This document shows positions 1-8,969 of a stretch of DNA of 64,000 nt, piece by piece (positions within the stretch are counted from its first letter, which is position 1; each line of letters starts with the position of its first letter). The notes under the pieces were generated by a model that was not told the origin of the DNA, made no database searches, and worked only from the letters and a program-made list of their open reading frames with translations. The DNA lies in the NCBI RefSeq assembly GCF_017301635.1, contig NZ_CP071091.1:8300501-8364500 (forward strand), read 5' to 3'. The stretch is from Myxococcus landrumus (lineage in GTDB: Bacteria; Myxococcota; Myxococcia; Myxococcales; Myxococcaceae). The position numbers were made by a program, and so were the translations under genes.

Positions 1-34
1 GGAGGGAATAAATCAGACATCGCATATCGGCATC

Positions 35-56
35 GGAGCTCGAGTCCGCGAGCTCC
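35..56 (+). terminator. Short GC-rich hairpin before the first gene
   Basis: An 8-bp perfect stem (GGAGCTCG/CGAGCTCC, 35-42 and 49-56) with a 6-nt loop lies just upstream of the first gene. It could be the terminator of a gene outside the window or a 5' UTR hairpin. No T-tract follows. Confidence 0.3.
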
Positions 57-74
57 AACAGCCAGGAGAACCCG

Positions 75-428
75 ATGAAAGTGTTGTCGCTGTGGATTGT
101 CGCGGGGTTTGCCGCTGGAATCCTCGCGGGGTGTGGTCCTGAGATGTCTTCACCCGATGTCGCCACCGGAGACAAGGGACCGCGCTACGAAGCCACCTTG
201 CATGGAAAACCCGTGATGGTGCGGGATGCCACGGATGAAGCGAACCTGACGTCGCAGCAGAACATCGAGGGAGAGCGCACGGTGTCGCAGGCCGCCTGCT
301 GGGTGACGCTCGAGTGGTGCAGCGAGCCGGGCACCGGCGATATCGTGTGTACCCAGAACGGCGGCTGCACGACGCAGCAGTTCATCGAGGCGTGTATCTC
401 CCTCGCACGCGAAATCTGCGGCATCTGA
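75..428 (+). CDS. Small cysteine-rich lipoprotein, unknown function
   Basis: This 117-residue protein has a type II signal peptide ending in a lipobox (LAGC, lipidated Cys at residue 20), so it should be anchored in the envelope. The start is supported by AGGAG a few bases upstream. The mature part is polar until the last 45 residues, which hold six cysteines spaced like a small disulfide-stabilised domain. No family is recognised. Small Cys-rich lipoproteins of this type are common and mostly uncharacterised in myxobacteria. A strong hairpin follows at 446-471, so the gene is probably monocistronic. Confidence 0.75.
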   Translation: MKVLSLWIVAGFAAGILAGCGPEMSSPDVATGDKGPRYEATLHGKPVMVRDATDEANLTSQQNIEGERTVSQAACWVTLEWCSEPGTGDIVCTQNGGCTTQQFIEACISLAREICGI

Positions 429-445
429 AGCAAGCAAGGAATTCG

Positions 446-471
446 GCGTCAGCCCTGACAAGGGCTGGCGC
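446..471 (+). terminator. Rho-independent-like terminator of the small lipoprotein gene
   Basis: An 11-bp stem with one G-T wobble (446-456 with 461-471) and loop GACA begins 17 bp after the stop codon. The following bases are only weakly T-rich. Confidence 0.55.
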
Positions 472-534
472 TGTTGCTGTGAGTGTCTGGCGCGGCGTGT
501 CGTAAGACAATGCTTTGATGAGGCGCCATCTCCT

Positions 535-570
535 GTGACACTCGCGTGACACGAATCATTGTGTTCACAC
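535..570 (+). promoter_or_regulatory. Tandem GTGACAC boxes upstream of the lipase-like gene
   Basis: GTGACAC occurs at 535-541 and again at 546-552, exactly 11 bp apart, followed by an imperfect palindrome GTGTTCACAC at 561-570. Direct heptamers one helical turn apart are typical of OmpR/PhoB-family response-regulator sites. The cluster ends 16 bp before the start codon at 587, so a bound protein would probably repress, or the promoter lies further upstream. The match to a named regulator is inference. Confidence 0.4.
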
Positions 571-586
571 GAGGAGTCCAGGAATC

Positions 587-2590
587 ATGTGGGAACAGTT
601 GAGAAAGCGTGGCGTGTGGGTGCTGGCATTGTCAGTGCTGGCGCTGACGGCGTGCTCGGATTCGGATGAGCCCGGGTCGCCGGATGGAGGCCAAGGACAG
701 CCGGATGCGGGTGGCACGCTGCCGCCGCTCCAGGTGCCCGAGGGCTGCAACCCCCTGGCATCGGAACATGATTGTCTGTTGCCGTATCCATCGAATTACT
801 TCATGCAGACGGATTCGGCGCTGCCGTCGGGGCACCGCGTGAGGCTCACCGCCGCGGCGAAGCTGAAGACGCCGGCGGGCGCGCCGTTCGACTTCACGGA
901 CCTGCACCCGGCGGATGGTTTCTCGCATGGGACGCAGATGCTGGTGCTCTTCCCGGGCGGGGTGGACGCGGCGAACCTGCCGACGGTGACGCAGCCCACG
1001 GCGAAGACGACGGGCTCCACGGTGGTGCTGGACGCGCGGACGCGCACGGGCGTGCTCCACTTCGCGGAGATGGACCCACGCGCGGCGGATGACTCGCGGC
1101 GGGCGCTGCTGCTGCGGCCGGTGGAGCGGCTGCACGGAGGGACGCGCTACATCGTCGCGCTGCGAGGCTTGAAGACGAAGAGCGGCGCGCCGGTGCCGGT
1201 GCCGGAGGGCTTCCGCCGCATCCGCGACGGCCAGACGGAGGGCGACCCGCTGCTGGCGCCCCTGGCCCAGCGCTACGAGGCGGACATCTTCCCCGCGCTC
1301 GAGGCGGCGGGTGTCTCGCGCGCCGAGCTCCAGCTCGCGTGGGACTTCTCCACGGAGACGGAGGAGAACGTCACCCGGGACATGCTCGACGTGCGCCGGC
1401 TGGCGATGGCCGCGATGGAGGCCACGCCGCCCGTCGTCACGGTGACGGAGGTGAAGGATGAGGTGGACGCGAACATCTTCCGCCGCATCAAGGGGACGCT
1501 GCGCGTGCCGCTCTTCACGGAGACGGCGCAGCCGGGGGCGCTGCTGTCGCGAGACGCGCAGGGCCGGGTGAAGCGCAACGGCGAGGCGGAGGTGCCCTTC
1601 ACGCTCCAGGTTCCCCGGAGTGTGTGGGGCCAGGCCGTGGCGCCGGTGCGCTTCCTCCAGTACGGGCACGGCTTCTTCGGTAGCCAGGCCGAGTCGGACG
1701 GCTCCTTCGTCCGGCCCTTCGTGCAGGCGACGAAGATGGTGGTGCTGACGGTGGACTGGTGGGGCATGTCGCAGGCGGACGCGCCCGGGGTGATTGGGGC
1801 GATGATGCAGCAGCCCGCGCAGACGCTGCGCTTCACCGACCGCGTCCACCAGGGCATGGTCAACCAGATGGCCGTCACCTACGCGGCCCGGAGCACGCTG
1901 AAGGACCTGGCGGAGCTGAAGGACAACGGGGTGCTCGTCTATGACCCGGACCAGACGTACTTCTACGGCATCAGCCAGGGCCACATCCTCGGCGGCACCT
2001 ACGTGGCGCTGTCGCCGCACGTGTCGCGCGCGGCGTTCAGCGTGGGTGGAGCGGACTTCTCGTTGATGATGTTCCGCGCGAAGCCCTTCGCGCCGTTCCT
2101 CCAGGCCATCGCGCAGTCGGTGCCAGACGCGCTGGACCAGCAGAAGTTCGCGGCGATGACGCAGACGGGCTTCGACCGCATCGACCCGCTCACCTATGCG
2201 CCCCATGTGCTGACGGCCCTCTACACCGGAGGCCCGGCGTCGCGCCGGGTGCTGGTGCAGTACGGCCTGGGAGACGCACAGGTGCCCAATGTCGCCACGG
2301 AGCTCCACGCCCGAGCCATGGGCCTCACGCAGCAGCTCCCCGCGACGTGGCGGGTGCCGGAGCTGCCCACGCTGGAGAGCGCGGTGGATGGCTCCGCGCT
2401 GGTGCAGTTCGACTACGGGCTGCCCTCGCCGCTGCCGGGCACCGTGGCGACCCTTCCGGCCGAGGACAACCCCGTGCACGAGCGCGTGCGCCGCGAGGCG
2501 AAGGGCCGCGAGCAGGTGGACCTCTTCCTGCGGCCTGACGGGAAGGTGGAGGCCACCTGCGGCGGCGTCTGCCTGGGCACCACGAACTGA
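587..2590 (+). CDS. Lipase/esterase-like alpha/beta-hydrolase lipoprotein
   Basis: This 667-residue protein begins with a lipoprotein signal (LTAC, Cys 23) and a Gly/Asp/Pro linker (about residues 24-45), so it is probably surface- or periplasm-anchored. Two regions stand out. One is an N-terminal portion with conserved 'LPYPSNYF' and 'GFSHGTQ' segments, as in bacterial virulence-factor-lipase-type proteins. The other is a C-terminal hydrolase core with the nucleophile elbow GISQG, putative catalytic Ser at about residue 463. An upstream QYGHGFFG segment probably forms part of the oxyanion region. The substrate is unknown; a lipid or ester is likely given the fold. The gene stands alone, preceded by GTGACAC boxes and followed by a strong terminator. 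A wholly non-catalytic surface protein is less likely because the GxSxG motif is intact. Confidence 0.65.
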   Translation: MWEQLRKRGVWVLALSVLALTACSDSDEPGSPDGGQGQPDAGGTLPPLQVPEGCNPLASEHDCLLPYPSNYFMQTDSALPSGHRVRLTAAAKLKTPAGAPFDFTDLHPADGFSHGTQMLVLFPGGVDAANLPTVTQPTAKTTGSTVVLDARTRTGVLHFAEMDPRAADDSRRALLLRPVERLHGGTRYIVALRGLKTKSGAPVPVPEGFRRIRDGQTEGDPLLAPLAQRYEADIFPALEAAGVSRAELQLAWDFSTETEENVTRDMLDVRRLAMAAMEATPPVVTVTEVKDEVDANIFRRIKGTLRVPLFTETAQPGALLSRDAQGRVKRNGEAEVPFTLQVPRSVWGQAVAPVRFLQYGHGFFGSQAESDGSFVRPFVQATKMVVLTVDWWGMSQADAPGVIGAMMQQPAQTLRFTDRVHQGMVNQMAVTYAARSTLKDLAELKDNGVLVYDPDQTYFYGISQGHILGGTYVALSPHVSRAAFSVGGADFSLMMFRAKPFAPFLQAIAQSVPDALDQQKFAAMTQTGFDRIDPLTYAPHVLTALYTGGPASRRVLVQYGLGDAQVPNVATELHARAMGLTQQLPATWRVPELPTLESAVDGSALVQFDYGLPSPLPGTVATLPAEDNPVHERVRREAKGREQVDLFLRPDGKVEATCGGVCLGTTN

Positions 2591-2608
2591 CGCGGCGTGA
2601 GTGACATC

Positions 2609-2638
2609 GCGCCGGCCCGGGAGTGCTCCGGGCCGGCG
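2609..2638. terminator. Bidirectional terminator between convergent genes
   Basis: A perfect 10-bp GC stem (GCCGGCCCGG at 2611-2620 with CCGGGCCGGC at 2628-2637, loop GAGTGCT) lies between the stops of the lipase-like gene (2590) and the acyl-CoA ligase (2659), which face each other. Confidence 0.7.
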
Positions 2639-2658
2639 TGAGGCTTGGACAGGGGCTG

Positions 2659-4305
2659 CTAGCTCGCCGCGGTGTGGGCGCCCTTGAGCAGGTGGTCGCC
2701 GTGCTCCTCGCGCAGCTTCATCTTCAGGAACTTGCCCGTGGACGTGCGCGGAATCTGGGCCATGAAGACGTAGTCATCCGGCAGCCAGAACTTGACGAAC
2801 TGCTTCGCCAGGTGCGCGGTCAGCTCCTCCTTCGTCGCGGACTGTCCCGGCTTCAGCACCACCGCCGCCAGGGGGCGCTCACCCCAGTGCGGATGACGCG
2901 CGGCGAACACGGCGGCCTCCAGCACGGCCGGGTGGCTCATCAGCGCGTTCTCCAGCGTCACCGACGAAATCCACTCACCGCCGGACTTGATGACGTCTTT
3001 GCTCCGGTCGCAGATGCGGACATAGCCCTCCGCGTCCAGCGTGACGACGTCGCCCGTCTTGAACCAGCCGTCGGCGGTGAAGCGGTCCGCGCCCTCGCCG
3101 CCGAAGTAGGAGCCGGCCACCCAGGGGCCGCGCACCTCCAGCTCGCCCATGGTCTTCCCATCCCAGGGGAGCGTGTGGCCGTCCTCGCCCACCGTCCGGG
3201 TCTCCACGTACGGCAGCGCGAAGCCCTGCGTGCTGAGCGCCTCCAGTTGCGTCTGCGAGTCCGCGTGGACCAGCTGCTGCTTCAGCTTGGCCATGGTCCC
3301 CACGGGATTGAGCTCCGTCATGCCCCAGGCATGCATCACCACGAGCCCATGCCGTTTGCGGAACCCATCAATCATCGCCGGCGGCGCCGCGGAGCCACCA
3401 ATCAACATGGTGCGCATGGCGCTCAGGTCCCACTTCTTGGGCTCCTGGTCCAGCAGCGCCAGGATGCCCAGCCAGATGGTCGGCACACCGCCCGCCACCG
3501 TCACCTTCTCCTGGGCCATCAAGTCCAACAGCGACAGCGGGTCCAGGTTCGGCCCGGGCATGACGATGCGCGCCCCCGTGAGGAGCGCGTCGAACGGCAG
3601 GCCCCATGCGGCCGCGTGGAACATGGGCACCACCGGGAGCACCGAGTCCTGCTCGCCAATGCCTGTCACGTCCTTCATGCAGCACACCAGCGTGTGCAGG
3701 ACGATGGAGCGGTGGCTGTACAGCACGCCCTTCGGATTGCCCGTGGTGCCGGACGTGTAGCAGAGCATCGCCGCGCTGTTCTCATCGAGCGCGGGACAGT
3801 CGAAGTGCACGGGCTCCGCCGCGAGCAGCTTCTCGTAGTCCAGCATCCCCTCGGGCGTGGGCCCCGCGTCGGGGATGACGATGACGTGGCGGATGCTCGG
3901 CACCTGCGCCGCGAACTTCTCGAACAGCGGCAGGAGCGAGCGGTCCACCAACACCACCGAGTCCTCCGCGTGCCGCGCGATGTAGGCCAAATCGTTCGGG
4001 TGCAGCCGCAGGTTCAGCGTGTGCACCACGGCGCCCATCGTCGGGATGCCGAAGTAGGCCTCCAGGTGCCGGTGGTGGTTCCAGCTCAGCGTCGCCACCC
4101 GGTCTCCGGGCTTCACCCCCAGGCGCGTCAGCGCGTTCATCAACTGACACGTGCGCCGGTGGAAGTCCGCGTAGGTGTAGCGATGGAGGGACTTGTCGGG
4201 GTTGCGGCTGACGATTTCCGAGCGCGGGTAGTACGCGCGAGCGCGCTCCAGGAAGTGGGTCAGCGTGAGCGGGAAGTCCATCATGCGTCCAGGAAGCATC
4301 GGCAC
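2659..4305 (-). CDS. Long- or medium-chain fatty-acid--CoA ligase (AMP-binding)
   Basis: This is a full-length, 548-residue member of the ANL adenylating superfamily. It activates a carboxylic acid, most likely a fatty acid, to acyl-AMP and then acyl-CoA. The ATP-binding P-loop YTSGTTGNPKG is intact, as are the adenylate-binding segment 'WGMTE', the hinge 'GDVVTLD...GY' and the C-terminal catalytic Lys in 'PRTSTGKFLK'. Length and motif order match DitJ/AlkK-type ligases. The start is uncertain: a GTG at 4305 and ATGs at 4299, 4284 and 4281 are in frame, and MMDFPLT (4284) is the likeliest because residues before it are not family-like. It lies 60 bp downstream of the phosphofructokinase gene on the same strand, with a hairpin between them. 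Confidence 0.85.
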   Translation of the reverse strand: MPMLPGRMMDFPLTLTHFLERARAYYPRSEIVSRNPDKSLHRYTYADFHRRTCQLMNALTRLGVKPGDRVATLSWNHHRHLEAYFGIPTMGAVVHTLNLRLHPNDLAYIARHAEDSVVLVDRSLLPLFEKFAAQVPSIRHVIVIPDAGPTPEGMLDYEKLLAAEPVHFDCPALDENSAAMLCYTSGTTGNPKGVLYSHRSIVLHTLVCCMKDVTGIGEQDSVLPVVPMFHAAAWGLPFDALLTGARIVMPGPNLDPLSLLDLMAQEKVTVAGGVPTIWLGILALLDQEPKKWDLSAMRTMLIGGSAAPPAMIDGFRKRHGLVVMHAWGMTELNPVGTMAKLKQQLVHADSQTQLEALSTQGFALPYVETRTVGEDGHTLPWDGKTMGELEVRGPWVAGSYFGGEGADRFTADGWFKTGDVVTLDAEGYVRICDRSKDVIKSGGEWISSVTLENALMSHPAVLEAAVFAARHPHWGERPLAAVVLKPGQSATKEELTAHLAKQFVKFWLPDDYVFMAQIPRTSTGKFLKMKLREEHGDHLLKGAHTAAS

Positions 4306-4341
4306 CGTCCCTTCGCTGCGAGGGTGAAGGCCACCGATGCT
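4295..4341 (-). terminator. Nested hairpin between pfkA and the acyl-CoA ligase
   Basis: AGCATCGG (4295-4302) pairs with CCGATGCT (4334-4341), and an inner CCCT/AGGG stem fills the loop. It lies just after the phosphofructokinase stop and overlaps the most upstream possible ligase start. It may end or attenuate transcription between the two genes, and it argues for the internal ligase start. Confidence 0.4.
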
Positions 4342-4365
4342 ACCGGATGTCGATGCTCGCCCGCG

Positions 4366-5403
4366 TCAGCCGAAGAAGACCTGGGCGACCTCGAAGAACT
4401 CCTTGGGCACGCGCTTGAGCTCCTTCGTCGCGGCGGAGAGGTCCACGCTGACGATTTCGTTGCCCTTGAGCGCGGCCATCTTCCCGAACTCAGCGTTGGC
4501 GACCATGTCGCAGGCGTGCACGCCGTAGCGGGTGGCCAGCACGCGGTCATGCGCGGTGGGCGCGCCGCCGCGCTGGATGTGGCCCAGCACGGACACGCGC
4601 GTCTCGAAGCCGGTGCGCCGCTCGATTTCGTTGGCGACGATGTTGCCCACGCCGCCCAGTCGCGGCCGGCCCGCTTCGTCCAGCGCGCCGCTGGTGACCA
4701 ACTGCTCGCCCTGCTCGGGGGCGAGCTTGATGCGGGTGCCTTCCGCCACCACGACGATGGAGAAGCTGCGCCCGCCCGCGTGGCGGCGCTGGATGTGCTC
4801 GGCGACGCGCTCCAGGTCGGCGGGAATCTCCGGCACCAGGATGACGTCCGCGCCCCCGGCGATGCCCGCGTAGGTGGCAATCCAGCCGACGTGGCGGCCC
4901 ATCACCTCGCAGACGATGACGCGCTTGTGGGACTCGGCGGTGGAGTGCAGCCGGTCCACGGCCTCGGTGGCGATGGCCACGGCGGTGTCGAAGCCGAAGG
5001 TGAAGTCCGTGCCGTTGAGGTCGTTGTCGATGGTCTTCGGCACGCCGACGATGCGCAGCCCTTCCTGCGACATGCGCGTGGCCGCCGACAGCGTGCCCTC
5101 GCCGCCGATGGCGATGACGGCGTGGATGCCATTGCGCTCGATGGCGCGCTTGACGCGCTCCAGGCCGTTCTCGACCTTGAAGGGATTGACACGCGAGGTG
5201 CCGAGGATGGTGCCGCCCCGGTGGAGGATTCCGGACGTCGTCTCCCGGGTCAGCCGGAAGTGGTTGTCCTCGAGCAGGCCCTTCCAGCCATCTCGAAGGC
5301 CCATCATCTCGAAACCGTGGGCGGTGGCGCGGCGAACGATGGCACGGATGACGGCGTTGAGGCCGGGGCAGTCACCCCCGCCCGTGAGCACGGCGACTTT
5401 CAT
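4366..5403 (-). CDS. pfkA: 6-phosphofructokinase
   Basis: This 345-residue enzyme phosphorylates fructose 6-phosphate to fructose 1,6-bisphosphate, the committing step of glycolysis. It starts with the family N-terminus (VLTGGGDCPGLN, nucleotide-binding loop). The motifs GGEGT and PKTIDNDL are both present. In the family, Gly at the position equivalent to E. coli 104 goes with ATP use, and Lys in PKTIDND is shared by the PPi enzymes and the actinobacterial-type (group III) ATP enzymes. This protein therefore fits a group III ATP-dependent PFK. Length is typical. Unlike the characterised M. xanthus pfk-pkn4 pair, no Ser/Thr kinase gene is adjacent, so this is probably a second PFK paralog. Confidence 0.9.
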   Translation of the reverse strand: MKVAVLTGGGDCPGLNAVIRAIVRRATAHGFEMMGLRDGWKGLLEDNHFRLTRETTSGILHRGGTILGTSRVNPFKVENGLERVKRAIERNGIHAVIAIGGEGTLSAATRMSQEGLRIVGVPKTIDNDLNGTDFTFGFDTAVAIATEAVDRLHSTAESHKRVIVCEVMGRHVGWIATYAGIAGGADVILVPEIPADLERVAEHIQRRHAGGRSFSIVVVAEGTRIKLAPEQGEQLVTSGALDEAGRPRLGGVGNIVANEIERRTGFETRVSVLGHIQRGGAPTAHDRVLATRYGVHACDMVANAEFGKMAALKGNEIVSVDLSAATKELKRVPKEFFEVAQVFFG

Positions 5404-5483
5404 AGGACCTGGGTTCTAGCGCGCCCGACGTGGCGCGTGCTGAGTAAGTTTGCCCGAGCGCCCACCGTGGAACACGCCGGCCC

Positions 5484-6911
5484 CTAGCCGAACACGGCGG
5501 GGCGGCGATGCGTCCACGGATGCGCGGCCTCCAACTGCGCGGCCAGGCGGAAGAGCGTGGCCTCGTCGCCGAAGCGGCTGATGAACTGCACGCCGACGGG
5601 CAGTCCCTCTGGGCTCCAATGAAGCGGCACGCTCATCGCGGGATTGCCCGCCATGTTGGCCATGGGGCAGTAGGGGATGAGCGTCGCGGCGCGGAACAGT
5701 GGCGCCAGCGGGTCATCCGGTGGCGAGGGGAACTGGCCCAGCGCCAGCGCGGGCTCCGTGGTGGTGGGCAGGAGCCAGACGTCCACGTCCTCGAAGTGCC
5801 GTGCGAAGGCGCGGCTGAAGCGCAGGATTTCCGTCTGGGCATGCAGGTAGGCGGAGAGGCCCTGGCTCTGTCCGAACTGGTAGAGCGCCCAGGTGAAGGG
5901 CTCGAAGTGTTCGGCGGAGGGAGTGCGGCCGGTGCGCCGCGCGAGCCCTTCGATGCTGGACACGACGCCGCACGCCCACGCCGTCATGAAGTGCTGGCCC
6001 AGGTCCTCGTCGCCGGGAGTCTGGAGGTGCCCCTCCGTCACGGCGTGGCCCAGGCCCTCCAGGCGTCGCGCCGTGGCGGTGACGGCGGCGAGGCACTCGG
6101 GGTGGATGGGGGCGCCCATGGCGTTGCGCAGCGTGAGGCCGATGCGCAGCCGTCCGGGGGGCGCGCCGGCCTCGAGCTGATAGGGGCGCGTCTTCGGTGG
6201 GGCGACGGAGGGCGCGCCGATGTCGGGGCCCTCGGTGGCGTCGAGCAGGGTGGCGCTGTCTCGCACGGAGCGGGTGAGGGCGTGTTCTCCGATGAGCCAG
6301 TGGAAGGGGTCGGCCAGCTCGGGGCCGGTGGGGTTGCGGCCCCGGCTGGGCTTGAGGCCGAAGAGGCCGCAGTTGGACGCGGGGCCTCGGATGGAGCCGC
6401 CGCCGTCGGAGGCGTGCGCGAAGGGCACCATGCCGCTGGCGACCGCGGCCGCTGCTCCACCGCTGGAGCCTCCGGGAGAGCGCGTCACGTCCCACGGGTT
6501 TCGACAGGGGCCGTGGAGCTCGCCCTCCGTGGTGGGCAACAGGCCCAGCTCCGGTGTGTTCGTCTTGCCGAGCACGATGAGGCCCGCGCGCAGATGGCGT
6601 TTGACGAGCTCGCTGTCGTGGTTGGGCGAGAAGTCCCGTGTGAAGCGGGAGCCGGCGGTGAGTGGGTAGCCTTCTTGCGCGGCGTGCAGGTCCTTGAGGA
6701 GGAAGGGCACGCCGGTGAAGGGGCCCTGGGGCAGGGGATTCTTCGCGCGCAGCCGGGCTGTGTCGAACTGCGTCTGCACGACGGCGTTGAGCTTGGGGTT
6801 GCAGCGCTCGATGCGGGCGATGGCCGCGTCCACGAGCTCGAGCGGAGAGACTTCCCGGCTGCGGACGAGCTCGGCCTGGGCGGTGGCGTCGAGGCTGACG
6901 AAGGGGTCCAT
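5484..6911 (-). CDS. Amidase-signature family hydrolase
   Basis: The 475-residue protein has all hallmarks of the amidase signature family: catalytic Lys at about residue 73 (LLKDLH), the [14 protein letters not shown] signature with the cis-Ser at about 149-150, and the nucleophile Ser at about 173 in [11 protein letters not shown]. These form the Ser-cisSer-Lys triad that hydrolyses carboxamides. No signal peptide is seen, so it is cytosolic. It is not next to gatC or gatB and has the C-terminal layout of catabolic amidases rather than GatA. The substrate cannot be told from sequence. It sits 80 bp upstream of pfkA on the same strand; the spacing permits co-transcription, but the functions are unrelated. 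Confidence 0.85.
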   Translation of the reverse strand: MDPFVSLDATAQAELVRSREVSPLELVDAAIARIERCNPKLNAVVQTQFDTARLRAKNPLPQGPFTGVPFLLKDLHAAQEGYPLTAGSRFTRDFSPNHDSELVKRHLRAGLIVLGKTNTPELGLLPTTEGELHGPCRNPWDVTRSPGGSSGGAAAAVASGMVPFAHASDGGGSIRGPASNCGLFGLKPSRGRNPTGPELADPFHWLIGEHALTRSVRDSATLLDATEGPDIGAPSVAPPKTRPYQLEAGAPPGRLRIGLTLRNAMGAPIHPECLAAVTATARRLEGLGHAVTEGHLQTPGDEDLGQHFMTAWACGVVSSIEGLARRTGRTPSAEHFEPFTWALYQFGQSQGLSAYLHAQTEILRFSRAFARHFEDVDVWLLPTTTEPALALGQFPSPPDDPLAPLFRAATLIPYCPMANMAGNPAMSVPLHWSPEGLPVGVQFISRFGDEATLFRLAAQLEAAHPWTHRRPAVFG

Positions 6912-7029
6912 GGGTGGACTCTACCCCGTTCCCTGGACGCCCCCGCACGGGGGGCTCCCTTGTGTGTGACGCGTTGCGTTTGTACAGGAGTGGATAGTCG
7001 CGGTGTCTCGACTTGTCTCGCGTGCGGGC

Positions 7030-8679
7030 TCAGTACGGCTGACGCTGAGCGCTCTGGATGGCGCCTCGAGGCGCGAGCAGCTCGCGCAGCTTGCCGAGCA
7101 GCATGAGGAACTCCTCGCGGTCCTCTTGTCCGTCGACGGCGTCCGCGGCGAGGGCGTGGAGGCGCGCGAAGCTGCGGTCATCGTTGGGCGTGGTGCCGCG
7201 CAGGAGGTCGGCGGTGCCGGCGACGGCGATGGCGAAGCGCAGGTCGGCGGAGGCGGTGGAGAGGGAGTCGCGCACCTGGCTTCGCTCGAGGGGGAAGAGC
7301 TGCTCGGCGGCTTCGGAGCCACCGGGCTTCTTGGCGCGGACGCGGACGGTGGCGACGCGCGAACCCTCGCCGGTGAGGTCCAGTTCGTACAGCGCGGTGA
7401 CGGTGTGGCCGGAGCCGACTTCGCCTGCGTCGACGGAGTCCTTGCGGAAGTCCTTGTCGGCGATGGCGCGGTTCTCGTAGCCGAGGAGGCGGTAGCCCTT
7501 CACCGCGGCCTTGTCGAACTCCACCTGGATTTTGACGTCCTGGGCGATGACTTCCATGGTGCCGCCGATCTGCTCCTGGAAGACGCGGCGGGCCTCTTTC
7601 TCCGAGTCGATGTAGTAGCAGTTGCCGTTGCCCCGGTTGGCCAGACGCTCCATGAGGTCATCGCGGTAGTTGCCCATGCCGAAGCCGATGGTGGAGAGGG
7701 TGACGCCTTCCTTCACGTACTTGCCGATGCTCGCCAGCATGGCGTCGGCGGTCTGGTCGCGGCCGAGGTTGGTGTCGCCGTCGGTGAGGACGACGACGCG
7801 GGAGACGTTCTTGGAGCCGGCCTTGCGGACGGCGTGTTGGTAGGCGAGCTCCAGGCCGTTGCCCATGTTGGTGCCGCCGCCGGTGGTCAGGGCGTCGATG
7901 GCGGCGTCGATGTCCTTGCGCTTGCTGACAGGGGTGGGCTCGAGGACGGTGCGCACGTCGCCGGCGTAGGTGGTGAGGGCGACGGTGTCGGTGGGGTTGA
8001 GGCCCGCGACCGCCAGCTTCATGGACTTCTTGGCGAGGCCCAGCCGGTCATCGCCCGCCATGGAGCCGCTGATGTCGACGAGGAAGACGAGGTGCGTGGG
8101 CTTGCGCTGGGCCTGGGTGAGGTGGCGGCCCTGGAGGCTGACCTTGAGGAGGTGTTGTTGCGGAGAGAAGGGGGAGGGGGCGGCCTCGAGCGCGACGTGG
8201 AAGGGGCCCTCGGCGGGAGTGGGTTCGGGGACGCGGTAGCGGAAGTAGTTCACCCATTCCTCCACGCGCACGGTGGCGTCGGAGGGGATGCGGTCGCCCT
8301 TCACGGCGCGGCGGAACTGGGCGTAGGAGGCGGTGTCCACGTCGACGGCGAAGGTGGAGAGCGTGTCTTCGGAGGTGAGGGTGTAGGGATTGGAGGCGGT
8401 GCGGCCGGGGCGCGAGGGCGGTGCGGCAGGGGCGTCGTCGTAGGCGTCGGAGCCGAAGGAGCGCATGGACTTCCGATGGAGACGGTCGACGGAGCTGGGG
8501 CTCGCGGGGCTTGCGGCGAGGGCCGCGGCGCTGTGCGAGGGGCTTGGGTCACCGGCGAGGCAGACGGTGCCGGAGCCGAAGTACTTGCGGATGTTGTCGC
8601 CGAAGAAGGTGACGGTGCCCACGAAGGCGAGCAGGACGAACGTCAGGACGGCGAGGACTGTGAACGCGCGCTTGCTCAT
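7030..8679 (-). CDS. Membrane-anchored von Willebrand factor A domain protein (YfbK-like)
   Basis: The 549-residue protein has an N-terminal transmembrane segment (about residues 7-27). A Ser/Ala-rich linker follows, then a conserved N-terminal VWA-associated domain (about 100-190). The VWA domain carries a complete MIDAS (DISGS, Asp 202/Ser 204/Ser 206, plus TGGGTN and LTDGD). A C-terminal DUF3520-type domain ends the protein. This order matches the YfbK family, predicted divalent-cation-dependent binding proteins of the envelope. The start chosen is ATG at 8679, which puts the membrane segment at the N-terminus; an in-frame extension to 8739 is not protein-like. The binding partner is unknown. 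Confidence 0.8.
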   Translation of the reverse strand: MSKRAFTVLAVLTFVLLAFVGTVTFFGDNIRKYFGSGTVCLAGDPSPSHSAAALAASPASPSSVDRLHRKSMRSFGSDAYDDAPAAPPSRPGRTASNPYTLTSEDTLSTFAVDVDTASYAQFRRAVKGDRIPSDATVRVEEWVNYFRYRVPEPTPAEGPFHVALEAAPSPFSPQQHLLKVSLQGRHLTQAQRKPTHLVFLVDISGSMAGDDRLGLAKKSMKLAVAGLNPTDTVALTTYAGDVRTVLEPTPVSKRKDIDAAIDALTTGGGTNMGNGLELAYQHAVRKAGSKNVSRVVVLTDGDTNLGRDQTADAMLASIGKYVKEGVTLSTIGFGMGNYRDDLMERLANRGNGNCYYIDSEKEARRVFQEQIGGTMEVIAQDVKIQVEFDKAAVKGYRLLGYENRAIADKDFRKDSVDAGEVGSGHTVTALYELDLTGEGSRVATVRVRAKKPGGSEAAEQLFPLERSQVRDSLSTASADLRFAIAVAGTADLLRGTTPNDDRSFARLHALAADAVDGQEDREEFLMLLGKLRELLAPRGAIQSAQRQPY

Positions 8680-8791
8680 GAAGCCTCGGGGTGTGGACGG
8701 AAGCGGTGAAGCAAGGGAGTCGTCGCACGGGAAAGCCAACCCGCGCGTCCGTCATCCATCCGAGGTCGGTCGTTTGACCGATAGGGGGAGG

Positions 8792-8823
8792 TACGTCATC
8801 CAGGCCCCGATTGAATACGTCAT
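8792..8823. promoter_or_regulatory. TACGTCAT direct repeat in the divergent intergenic region
   Basis: TACGTCAT occurs at 8792-8799 and 8816-8823, 24 bp apart, in the 290-bp gap between the divergent VWA gene and the secreted protein at 8970. The region is less GC-rich than its surroundings. A role as a shared regulator site is inference only. Confidence 0.25.
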
Positions 8824-8969
8824 TGACTGTGGGACAATCACTCGAAGGGGATTTGCCAGTATGGGGAAGTGCATCCAGCCCGACATGGAAATGCTGCGCC
8901 GACTCGGGGAGACTGCAAACATCACATCTGCGTGAATGACCGCCATGCCCATCCTGTCAGGAATTCGCC

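Noticed and set aside
632-2479. Long minus-strand open frame opposite the lipase-like gene
   Set aside because: It is an antisense shadow caused by high GC; the product is Arg/His/Gly-rich with no domain pattern, whereas the plus frame has signal peptide and catalytic motif.
2623-5487. A 954-codon plus-strand frame across the ligase and pfkA genes
   Set aside because: Its product is low-complexity His/Arg/Ala-rich sequence, and the minus strand encodes two enzymes with complete motifs.
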